Assembly (NCBI RefSeq): GCF_007667275.1
Contig: NZ_VDQT01000002.1
Location: 682,001 to 746,000 of the forward strand
DNA from: Stenotrophomonas rhizophila
GTDB taxonomy: Bacteria; Pseudomonadota; Gammaproteobacteria; Xanthomonadales; Xanthomonadaceae
Direction: 5' to 3'
DNA: 64,000 nucleotides
Below the pieces are notes generated by a model. The model made no database searches and was not told the origin of the DNA. It saw only the letters and a list, made by a program, of their open reading frames with translations. Positions 38,652 to 47,036 of this stretch are shown here, piece after piece (position 1 is the stretch's first letter; each line of letters opens with the position of its first letter). The translations under genes were made by a program, and so were the position numbers.

Positions 38652-39308
38652 ATGAGCGAAACCACCATCCTCGTAGCCGACGACCACCCGCTACTCCGCG
38701 CCGCCGTCGTCCACTCCCTGCGCCAGGCCCTCCCAGCCGTCCAGGTCATCGAGGTCGCCAGCGCGCAGGCTTTGGAGGCCGCCCTCAACCAGCACCCGGA
38801 AATAGAACTGGTCCTCCTGGACCTGACCATGCCAGGCGCCCGAGGCTTCTCCTCACTTCTCCACGTACGCGGCTCCCACCCGGACATCCCGGTGGTCATC
38901 GTCTCCTCCAACGACCACCCGCGCGTCATCCGCCGCGCCCAGCAGTTCGGCGCGGCTGGCTTCATTCCGAAATCCGCCCCGGCCGATGCAATCGGCAAAG
39001 CCGTGGAAACCGTCCTCGACGGCGGCCTCTGGTTCCCGGCGATGGCCGCAGAGCGCTCCGAATCCGACGCGCTGCTCGCTGCCCGCCTCGCGCAGCTGAC
39101 CCCGCAGCAGTTCCGCGTACTCCTGTGCCTCGCCGACGGCCTGCTCAACAAGCAGATCGCCTACGAACTGGGCCTGGCCGAAAACACCGTAAAAGTTCAC
39201 GTAACCGCCATCCTGAAAAAGCTCGAATGCGTCAGCCGCACGCAAGCAGCGGTGCTGGTAAAAGCACTCGAGCCCGAAGGAGACGCAACCGCGGGCCTTG
39301 ACGGCTGA
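38652..39308 (+). CDS. LuxR/NarL-family response regulator, orphan
   Basis: A 218-residue regulator: receiver (3-120) with D10/D11, phosphoacceptor D57 (LVLLDLTMPGARG), and a LuxR helix-turn-helix (about 145-205, LTPQQFRVLLCLADGLLNKQIAYELGLAENTVKVH). No kinase is adjacent. A decayed copy of its 3' end occurs at 44943, on the far side of the RHS locus. Confidence 0.9.
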   Translation: MSETTILVADDHPLLRAAVVHSLRQALPAVQVIEVASAQALEAALNQHPEIELVLLDLTMPGARGFSSLLHVRGSHPDIPVVIVSSNDHPRVIRRAQQFGAAGFIPKSAPADAIGKAVETVLDGGLWFPAMAAERSESDALLAARLAQLTPQQFRVLLCLADGLLNKQIAYELGLAENTVKVHVTAILKKLECVSRTQAAVLVKALEPEGDATAGLDG

Positions 39309-39652
39309 CCGGGCGTGGCACAACTCAAGCCGCACTGGTGTCTTGCGGCTGACACATTGATTCTCAGCGGATTTTCACGCGACGGTTTTTGGGCCGCGCG
39401 TAGCTTGCCCGTGGGTACGAATCGCGCCCATATCGTAAGAAAAGTCCTCAACTGTCCTAAGACAAATCCGAAAATAAGCGCCGGCGATACCTCAGATACG
39501 TCGAAGGGTGAATCGCAGCACGTTTTCACGCTTGACTGAGGATGCAACGGATTCATACCGTACGCCATTGGCCGCCAACAGTCGGAGTGCTGCACGCGGC
39601 GCAGCCAATCTCTGTCATCAACGAGCAGTCCCCTCCAGGAAGGAGTTACGGA
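39309..39652. other. Intergenic stretch before the RHS gene
   Basis: 344 bases, AT-richer than the flanks, with no credible gene. A hairpin-forming stretch AGCCGCA / TGCGGCT (39330-39353) lies just after the regulator stop, without a T tract. The RHS promoter should lie in the right half. Confidence 0.4.
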
Positions 39653-40921
39653 ATGTCGCGTCCTGCATCTGTCTTCTCGCGCACCAGCGTGCCCGCCCTC
39701 CTCATTGCACTGGGTCTTCTTCCCGTGGCGCACGCCCAGGAGGTAGAGCAGAAATGGGAGACGCCTGCAGCCTGGGGTCAGACCCTTGGCAGCGAACGCC
39801 AGGCTCAGGTGGCCATCGAGGGCATGTTTTCGTCGCTTGAGCAGGACGGGCCGTTCCCATGGAAAGTGGCCAAGACCAAGGTGGGCAGGAACAAGGTGTC
39901 TTACGACTATCGCATTACGCCGATGAAGTTGATCAAGACCGACTGGGAGTACAAGTTCGGGAACACCAGCTTTGCCACTGAAGATGAAATGAAGGCCGCC
40001 ATACTGGCATCTCTTGCGGTTGAACCGGGGTGCCCCGCCAACGAAGTTACCGCCGGGGAATGGGCCGGCATTCCGGCCGGCGGCGAAGGTAGCGGAGCAG
40101 ATGGAAGCAACACAGGCGAGCGCGCCGATTACGGCGTCCGCTTCTATGCGCGCTTCTCGAGTGAAGTGCCCTGCACACTGATCCAAAGCACACGGGACGT
40201 CAGTCGCACTCGCACGGTGAATTGCCCGAACCCGGGCTTGATGAAATGGCGACCCGAGCTTGAAAGCTGTGGAATGGACCCGATGATGGAGTCCGGGTTC
40301 CAACAGATGATGAGCTACTCCAGTACGCCTGTCAGCAACCAATGCTCCATCGGTAATCCGTGTGATCCAACGACCGGCGACAAGCATCAGCCGGAACTCG
40401 ATCTGGACCTTGGCTGGATCCAGCTTACCCGCCATTATCACTCGTTGATGTCCACGCCAAACGGCGGGTTTGGCGACAAATGGACGCACTCACACAATAT
40501 CCAACTGGCAATCGGTAGCGATTCGGCCGCTTTACCGCCAAGCAGCGAGCTTCTTGTGGGGCTTGTGGAGGCCGATGGCAGCCAGGTGGCGTTCCACCAG
40601 ACTGGGAACGGCTACGAGGCGGTAAGTGGAAGCGGGGACCGATTGAGTCAGCAGGGGCCGCAATGGGTGCTTCAGCGTCGGACTGAGACACTGCGCTTTG
40701 ACGCGGAAGGGCGGATGATCTCGCGGACCCGCGATGACGGGACGGCACTCGCCTACGATTACGACGGCATGGGACGACTTCTGTCCATTGCCCACTCCAG
40801 TGGCCGCATACTCCGGTTCCATTACAACGCGCCCCAACGTGCCGATCTGGTCAGTGCTCTCTCGGTGGCCGAGCACGTGGTTGCAACTTACGCGTATGGC
40901 GCTTTCAATCAGGTAGCGTAG
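39653..40921 (+). pseudogene. RHS protein, N-terminal part, ended by an in-frame amber codon
   Basis: The first 422 residues of an exported RHS protein. A strong ribosome site (GGAAGGAG) and a signal peptide (1-26, ending VAHAQ) mark the start. Residues 240-300 have the segment that opens RHS repeats (IGNPCDPTTGDKHQPE, then LTRHYHS). The first YD repeats follow (RMISRTRDDGTALAYDYDGMG). Translation stops at TAG 40919-40921, yet the next codon continues the same frame into typical YD-repeat sequence with no gap. A TCG to TAG change (Ser to stop) explains it. As one frame the gene would span 39653-44380, about 1,575 codons. Confidence 0.85.
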
Positions 40922-43900
40922 GTGACGTATGCAGACGGCGCAACGCGTTCGTATCACTACGAGGACAGCCGCTTCCCGCAGTACCTCACGGGTGTCACCG
41001 CCGAGGATTCGCGCCGATACGGGTGGTACGCCTATGACGCCAAAGGCCGCGTCACCTGCAGCCGGCACTCCGGTGACTGCAGCCAGGTGGATGTAGGCAT
41101 CGACGGCACACGTCTTGCCTACACCGCCGCCGGTACCGCCGTCGTCACCGACGCTCTCGGCCATGTCTCCACCTATGGGCTGACCGGCAGTGCCGACGGC
41201 GGCTATCCGCGCAAGGTCACCGGTGTGACCGACACGCAGGGTGCGTCTAGCCGTACCTACTATTCCCTCACGCAGGATTTCCGTCGCCGCGTGGATACCA
41301 TCACCGACCGTCGCGGCACGCAGACCAAGTACACATACGGCGCCGGAATCGATTCGGTGACCGGCCAGCCAGTAGAAGTGCAAACCACCATCGAAGCCGT
41401 GGGACTGCCTCAGCAGCGCGACATCGAAACCCACACCGACGCCGCTAGTAATCGGGTGGTGCTCAGCCGGGTCGGCAACCGGGAAACCCGCATTACGCGA
41501 AACAGCCGCCTGCAGCCGATCACCGTTGCGGTGAAGGACACCGCCGGCAACAGCCTGCGCACCACTGAACTGATTTATTGCGAAGCGGCGGATGTAGCCG
41601 CAGGCGGCAATTGCCCGCAGTTGGGCTTGCTGAAGCAGGTGGACGGGCCGCGCACGGACGTCAACGACATTGTGACCTACAGCTACTACCCTGCGGACGA
41701 CACTGGTTGCGCCGCCGGGGGCAGCGGAAGCTGCAACTTCCGGAAGGGCGATCTGCAAAGCGTGACCAACGCATTGGGCCATACGGTGACGACGCTGGCC
41801 TACGACCACTTGGGTCGTCCGCTCTCGATGTCGGACAGCAATAATGTTGTCACCGACTATAGCTATCACCCGCGCGGCTGGCCAACCGTCGTCATAGTGC
41901 GTGGTGACACCGCCGCCAGCGACCGTACCACCTGGATAAGCTACTGGCCAACCGGTCAGGTGCAGGAAGTGACCGAGCCGGACGGCAGTTCGGTCACCTA
42001 TGTCTACGACGCTGCCCGACGCCTGACCGACATCGCGGACAGCGCAGGAAATACCATCCATTACACTCTGGATGATGCTGGCAACCGTCTCAGCGAGAAC
42101 ACTGTGGATGCCAGTGGGTCTCTACGGCGCACCTTGGCGCGCACTTACAACACGCTGGGCGAGCTGACGGCGCTTGAGGATGCGGGTGGCCACGCCACTG
42201 TGTTCAGCTATGACGAAGAAGGAAACCCGGCAACGCTCACCGACGCACTGCAGCGCGTCACCCGTCAACAATACGATCCGCTCAACCGCCTCGCCCGGAC
42301 ATTGCAGGACGTGGGCGGCATCGAAGCGGAGATCAAATCCAGCTACAACGCCTTGGACCAGGTCACCCAGGTAACCGATCCGAAGGGGTTGCATACCACT
42401 TACGCCTACAACGGCTTCGGTGATCTGACCGGGCAGGTCAGTCCGGACAGTGGCATCACAAGCTTCACCGTGGATGCCGCAGGCAACCGAAAGACCCGCA
42501 CCGATGCGCGCGGTATTACTGCCGCGTACCATTACGATGCTCTCAACCGCTTGACTGGGACAGGGTACCCGGATCCGAACTTGGACGTGGGCTACACCTA
42601 CGATGTTGCACCTGCAGAATGCGCTGCTGAAGAGAGGTTTGCTAACGGGCGATTGGGCAAAGTGCTGCATGCGGGTGGCAGCACCCTCTACTGCCACGAC
42701 CGTTTGGGCCAGGTCACCCGCAAAGTTCAGATCATCAATGGCGTGAGCACCACGTTGCGTTATGCCTATACGAAGGGTGGCCGACTTGCGCGGCTCACCT
42801 ATCCGGACGGCATCATCGCCGACTACGTTCGCGACAGCCTGGGGCGTATCAGCGAGATCGGCGTTACGCGACCTGGCCAAGCGCGGCAGGTGGTGGTGAC
42901 CAATGTCACCTATGCCCCGTTTGGCCCGGCGACAGGCTGGACGTACGGCAATGGGCGGCAACTGCAGCGACCGGTAGACACAGACTACCGCCCGCAGGCA
43001 GTGCATGACGGCGCGGCTGGTGGACTATCGCTCGGCTTGGGCTACGACGCCGTGGGTAGAATCACTGGCCTCAAGAATGGCAGCGGTTCAACAATGTTGG
43101 CCAGGTATGGCTACGACGCTCTGGGGCGCCTAACCCAGACCCAGGACGGCGTCACCGGCACGCCTATCGAGGTGTACGCCTACGACGCCACCGGCAACCG
43201 CACCTCACTGACTACTGCCGGCGGCACCGCAATCTATACCTACCCGGCCGACAGCCACCGCCTGCTGGCAGTGGAAGGTGAGGCGCGCAACCACGATACA
43301 GCTGGCAACACCGTCAGCATCGGCGGCAAGGAGTACGTCTACAACGACGCCAACCGCATGAGTCAGGTGAAGCAGGCCGGTGTAGTGTTGGAGGCCTATA
43401 CGTACAACCACCGTGGTGAGCGGGTACTGCGTGCGCCGACGGCGTCCGATGCTCAGGTCACCCTGTACGACGAGGCGGGCCAGTGGCTGGGAAACTACAG
43501 CGGGAGCGGCTCACTGGTGCAGCAGGCGATCTGGCTCGATAACTACCCGGTTGCTCTGATCAGCGCCCCGGCGTCCGGTGTGCCAGAGCTTGCCTACATT
43601 CAGCCCGACCACCTGGGCACCCCGCGTGTGGCGATCGATTCGGTTCGGGATGTTGCGATCTGGGAGTGGAGCAACAAGAGTGAAGTGTTCGGTGACCAGG
43701 CGCCGACGCTAGACCCCGATGGCGATGGGGTAGCGTTTGATCTCGCGCTGCGGTTCCCGGGTCAGCAGGCCACCGAGGCCAGTGAGATGTTTTACAACTA
43801 TCAGCGAGACTATGACCCTGCAGTAGGGCGGTACTCACAGAGTGATCCTGTAGGACTCAATGGAGGAATCACAACATACGGTTATGTATCATCTCGTCCT

Positions 43901-44380
43901 ATCAACATGACTGACCCGCTCGGTCTAGCCGCAAAATGCACCTGCGATGGTAAGGGGGGCGTCTCCATTGAGATCCCAATTGATTTTCGAGGAAACCCTG
44001 ACGCTGACGTGGTGGAAGGCATGGTAGCGGCGATTGAATCGACGTGGTCTACGCGCGGGTTCGAAGTGAAAGTAACGCAAACATCGGCTCGTGGAGCAAA
44101 TCGTGTTGATATTGTACCGGGAGTCGGCGTATCAACAGTGACTGGTCATAGCCGCGGGAAGTGGTTCGCAGACAACCACAGTTGGGTGGCCGCCCATGAA
44201 GCCGGCCATCTCATGAAGTTCAAGTATGGCGGGCGGAATGACATGTACGAGATGACTTCTAGCGAGCCCCGTAGGACTACGCCATTGCCAGGATGGGAAG
44301 GAAACATAATGGGCGAATTCCCTGGGGTTCCGGACTCCCGTGTCAGGGATGCGATTAAGGAGAGCCTGAAATGCAAATAG
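40922..44380 (+). pseudogene. RHS protein, main YD-repeat shell and C-terminal metallopeptidase tip
   Basis: 1,152 codons in the same frame as the preceding part, beginning directly after its amber codon. It has many YD repeats (YDALNRL, YDALGRL, YTYDVA) and the RHS core boundary (QPDHLGTPR, then RDYDPAVGRYSQSDPVGL and DPLGLAAKC at about 1,000). The final 150 residues are a distinct tip with AAHEAGHLM (HExxH zinc motif) and WEGNIMGE, like a Met-turn, so a metallopeptidase toxin is likely. GTG at 40922 might allow restart, without a ribosome site. GC content drops in the tip. The lipoprotein gene overlaps the end by 10 bases. Confidence 0.85.
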
Positions 44381-44859
44381 CTTCCACAAAAGCGGCGCAG
44401 CTCGCGTCCGTGCTTCTGGCTACCTTGCTGGCGTCATGTGCGACGACCAGTGGTGCCAGACCGCCGTGGGTGGAATCAAACAATGGAAGACTGGCAAGCG
44501 CGAAGCGGGTTCCAATCGGTTCGGATCGAATACTGTTGCTTGATGCTGCTGCTGAAGAGGCCGCCGTCAAATGGATGCAGGGCACTGGAGTTGAGTCGGT
44601 TCCCATAAAGGACGTCGACGCCGGAATCGTGAGGGGCGTGAGCAAAAGAGGTCTCAGTGATCTCGATTCGTCCTGGTATCTAGTTCGGGCGGTTGGAGAC
44701 GGTGGCGGAGGCGTGTTTTTTGCCTTTGAGAGTGGCCTCGAGGTGCATGTTGTGTACAACAACCTTGGTCCCTGCAAGCCGCTCTACAATCGAGTGGTTG
44801 CTATTCAGCTGAATACTCCGCCAGAGAGGGTTTTTGCGGACTGTGGCGGCGGGCGCTAG
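44371..44859 (+). CDS. Lipoprotein, probable immunity protein for the RHS tip
   Basis: A 162-residue exported lipoprotein: lipid-type signal peptide with lipobox LLASC (Cys at about 23), then a soluble domain I do not recognise that ends with two cysteines (GPCKPLY, FADCGGG). It overlaps the RHS tip by 10 bases and has its own ribosome site AAGGAG eight bases before the ATG. Position right after a polymorphic tip and envelope location argue for immunity against a toxin acting in the periplasm. The function is inferred from position only. Confidence 0.75.
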   Translation: MQIASTKAAQLASVLLATLLASCATTSGARPPWVESNNGRLASAKRVPIGSDRILLLDAAAEEAAVKWMQGTGVESVPIKDVDAGIVRGVSKRGLSDLDSSWYLVRAVGDGGGGVFFAFESGLEVHVVYNNLGPCKPLYNRVVAIQLNTPPERVFADCGGGR

Positions 44860-44942
44860 CACGGAGCGATCGAGTCGCAGTGTATGCAGCTATTCCTGGT
44901 GCGCGCCTTGCGTTCCGTTTAGATCTGCGACCTGCCCTGTAG

Positions 44943-45098
44943 AGCATGGCCTACGAACTCGGACTCGCCGAAAACACGGTAAAAGTCAACGCAATCGCCA
45001 TTCTCAAGAAGCTTGAATGCCATAGCCAGTCAAGCAGCAATGCTGGTGAAGGCCCTCGCACCAGAAGGCGACGCAGGCGCGGACCTGAACCAGACCAG
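44943..45098 (+). pseudogene. Decayed copy of the LuxR-type regulator 3' end
   Basis: The sequence matches the 3' end of the regulator at 38652 (its bases about 39150-39308): AYELGLAENTVKV and AILKKLEC are shared, followed in the DNA by AGCAGCAATGCTGGT against AGCAGCGGTGCTGGT. A two-base deletion after the LEC codons shifts the frame, and no start region exists, so it is a non-functional remnant. It lies beyond the RHS-immunity pair, which is thus bracketed by two copies of this segment. Confidence 0.75.
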
Positions 45099-45164
45099 GC
45101 GCGGGTGGCAACGCGGTGTCAGCCGCGCGTTGGCGAAACGCAAGCGCCGTTGAAATTCGGCCGC

Positions 45165-45236
45165 CCGTAGACCGCCGATGGGGTCGCATCCCAATCGACC
45201 GCCGACATTGTTCGGCATTGCGATTTCGGCATGATC
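45165..45236 (+). repeat. Dispersed repeat, copy 1
   Basis: The most diverged copy of a repeat with core GGGTCGCATCCCAATCGACC followed by GCCGAC. Other copies are at 46215 and 46932. It lies in an otherwise empty stretch between the regulator remnant and the SymE-like gene. Confidence 0.6.
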
Positions 45237-45425
45237 CGAACCGAAGGCGGCGTTTCGCTAGAAGCCAAACACGAATCAACGGCACCAGCGCAGCTCCCGG
45301 TTCCAGCCGAGCCGATTAACGCGTCAGCTGGTTCTACGTGCAACGTGGGGAGCGTCCGAGTTCTGTCCGCAAAATGCCTGTGCGGATCGGTCGCCTCCCG
45401 TCTCGAAACCACCCAACTCAAACGC

Positions 45426-45483
45426 AAAAAAACCGCCAGCGGCGGGTTTCTGGAAAAGGACTGGCCCCGCGAGCGGGGCCAGT
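45426..45483 (-). terminator. Two hairpins, terminator-like on the minus strand
   Basis: Read on the minus strand, a perfect 11-bp stem (ACTGGCCCCGC and its complement, 45460-45483) is followed by CCTTTTCC, and then a second hairpin (CCGCC / GGCGG, 45433-45446) ends in T7. On the plus strand the T tract is only three bases. No minus-strand gene lies upstream for about 940 bases, so the transcript it ends is unknown. Confidence 0.6.
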
Positions 45484-45846
45484 ACGTACCTAGTGTCATC
45501 ACCAGTAGTGGAGGCTGGGAGAGAACGTGTTCCTAGGGCTGCAAACGCAGGCTACCAGAACCCGCAATGTCGACGAAGTGTCGTTTGCGACGATGAGTAG
45601 TGTGCTTCTATCGATACTCAAATATCATTCGAAACAAGCGATTTAACTTTGCGCTCTGTATGGCGCATCGTGTTGCCTCGGAGCTTGAAATCTCCTCGAA
45701 CACACAATCTGAGGAGGTCCTATGTCGGGAGGGTGGCGGAATACAACACCTTCGCGGGAATACGTCACGCCGTGTGTGTTCGAGCGGATTTCAATCTCCC
45801 GACTCCCTTGCCATTCCGGCGAGGGAGACTTCCTCGGAGGTGGTAA
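45484..45846. other. Intergenic stretch before the SymE-like gene
   Basis: 363 bases without a convincing gene. 45600-45655 is AT-rich in this GC-rich genome and could hold promoters for either strand. A short frame begins at 45722 behind a strong ribosome site (GAGGAGGT) and overlaps the SymE-like gene out of frame; its product has no recognisable features, so it is not called. Confidence 0.4.
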
Positions 45847-46182
45847 ATGCGTCGTTCAATACCGGATTCACCCTCAATCGAACAACCGCAGACGGGCATC
45901 GGGCTGCAGGTGCCGGAGATGTTGCGGATTGGATCCTTCAAGCATCCCGGAGGCCATCGGTTGCCCGGCGGTGGTCGTATTCCCTGCCTCATCCTGCGTG
46001 GCATGTGGTTGGAACGATTCGAGCTGCGGGTGGGTAGTCGTGTGCTGGTGGAAGTGGGGCGCGGGAAGATCACCCTGACGTTGGATGAGACGCCCGTGCC
46101 TGTGCCGTATCGGTATCAGGACCATTCGCCGAGGAAGAAGCGGCGGGTGGCGGATACGACAGTTGAAGATGTGTTGGAGTAA
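45847..46182 (+). CDS. SymE-like toxin (type I toxin-antitoxin)
   Basis: A 111-residue protein whose middle (about 45-80) matches the SymE fold: IPCLILRGMWLERFELRVG, then VLVEVGRGKITLTLDE, a swapped-hairpin AbrB-like unit. The tail is basic (SPRKKRRVADTT). SymE proteins are known as SOS-linked toxins held down by an antisense RNA (SymR). A clear GGAGG ribosome site lies seven bases before the ATG. In related genomes SymE genes often accompany RHS loci, as here. An antisense RNA is not proven; see the minus-strand terminators at 45426. Confidence 0.75.
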   Translation: MRRSIPDSPSIEQPQTGIGLQVPEMLRIGSFKHPGGHRLPGGGRIPCLILRGMWLERFELRVGSRVLVEVGRGKITLTLDETPVPVPYRYQDHSPRKKRRVADTTVEDVLE

Positions 46183-46214
46183 CACGGATCGGTGCGATGC
46201 CGCGGGATGCATCT

Positions 46215-46290
46215 GGTAGGGTCGCATCTTGATCGACCGCCTACGCCGTTGGAACGTTTGGTAGTGGCATGGGCGTCAGCGAAGAAGCGC
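46215..46290 (+). repeat. Dispersed repeat, copy 2
   Basis: Begins GGTAGGGTCGCATC and continues GATCGACCGCC through GTAGTGGCATG to GCGAAGAAG. It is about 75 bases long. An inverted short copy of the left end, GTCGACCGGGGTCCGACCC, follows at 46341-46363. Confidence 0.65.
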
Positions 46291-46425
46291 ATTCTCTTTC
46301 AGGGGTCATGCGTTCGTCGCACGTAGCAACGTTGCGTGCAGTCGACCGGGGTCCGACCCTACCTAAGCAGTATTCCTGGCGGGCGGGTTTCGCACTGGTT
46401 CATGCCTGGGCATCTGCGTGCCCCT

Positions 46426-46767
46426 TTACGCGGACCAGCAGTATAGGGGCGGTCCAAAGATCCCTGGAGCGCCAAGATTCTCTATGTCCAGGCCCCAGAA
46501 TGCATAGAACGTGTCGTCTTCAGGGCGGTACACAAGCCAATACCCGTCCGACTTTGCGACGCAGAATCCGCTGATCCTCACGCCGTCAGAAATATGGGGA
46601 AAGCCTGGCGCTACGGCCGTTGCGGACAGCTGAAATGGCTCACATGCGTTACGTTTGATGTCTTCCGCCAGCTCAGAAAAGTAGACGACAGGATCTATGG
46701 GGTCATGGACGTATACGCCAGTGCCATCCGCGAGGCGAGACTCTAGTTTTTCAACAATCGGATTCAT
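46426..46767 (-). CDS. Hypothetical protein in the RHS island
   Basis: A 113-residue soluble acidic protein that I do not recognise. It has no signal peptide. Composition is rich in Tyr, Phe and Pro (DGYWLVYRPEDDTFYAFWG). The size and location in a polymorphic toxin island would suit an orphan immunity protein, but there is no motif evidence. It is the only minus-strand gene between the RHS locus and the hybrid kinase. Confidence 0.5.
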   Translation of the reverse strand: MNPIVEKLESRLADGTGVYVHDPIDPVVYFSELAEDIKRNACEPFQLSATAVAPGFPHISDGVRISGFCVAKSDGYWLVYRPEDDTFYAFWGLDIENLGAPGIFGPPLYCWSA

Positions 46768-46931
46768 ATGCCGTGCTCTTTCGAGGGAGAGGGCGGTATC
46801 GGATACTGCAGAGTCTCACCAGGCTTTTCGCCGTGCCAGGGAGTATCAATGCGAGGTGCCGATCTGGAAGACGCAGGTCGATAGAGTTCCCCATTACCCT
46901 ACCGAAGCAACACCTGCCGGCGGACGCCCCC

Positions 46932-47005
46932 CGGTAGGGTCGCATCCCGATCGACCGCCGACCAAACCCGAACGTTCGGTAATGGCACGACCATAAACGA
47001 AGAAC
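46932..47005 (+). repeat. Dispersed repeat, copy 3
   Basis: Begins GGTAGGGTCGCATCCCGATC and runs through CGTTCGGTAATGGCACGACC to ACGAAGAACAG, parallel to copy 2. The rest of 46768-47036 shows no gene. Confidence 0.65.
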
Positions 47006-47036
47006 AGCATTTCGCGCCGGTGAATTGCGCACCGGA

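Noticed and set aside
39653..44380. Two separate RHS genes
   Set aside because: They share one reading frame without gap, and the second part lacks a ribosome site and signal peptide, so one interrupted gene is simpler.
45722..46078. A 118-codon + strand frame overlapping the SymE-like gene
   Set aside because: Good ribosome site, but the product has erratic composition (Cys- and Arg-rich) and no known features; kept only as an observation.
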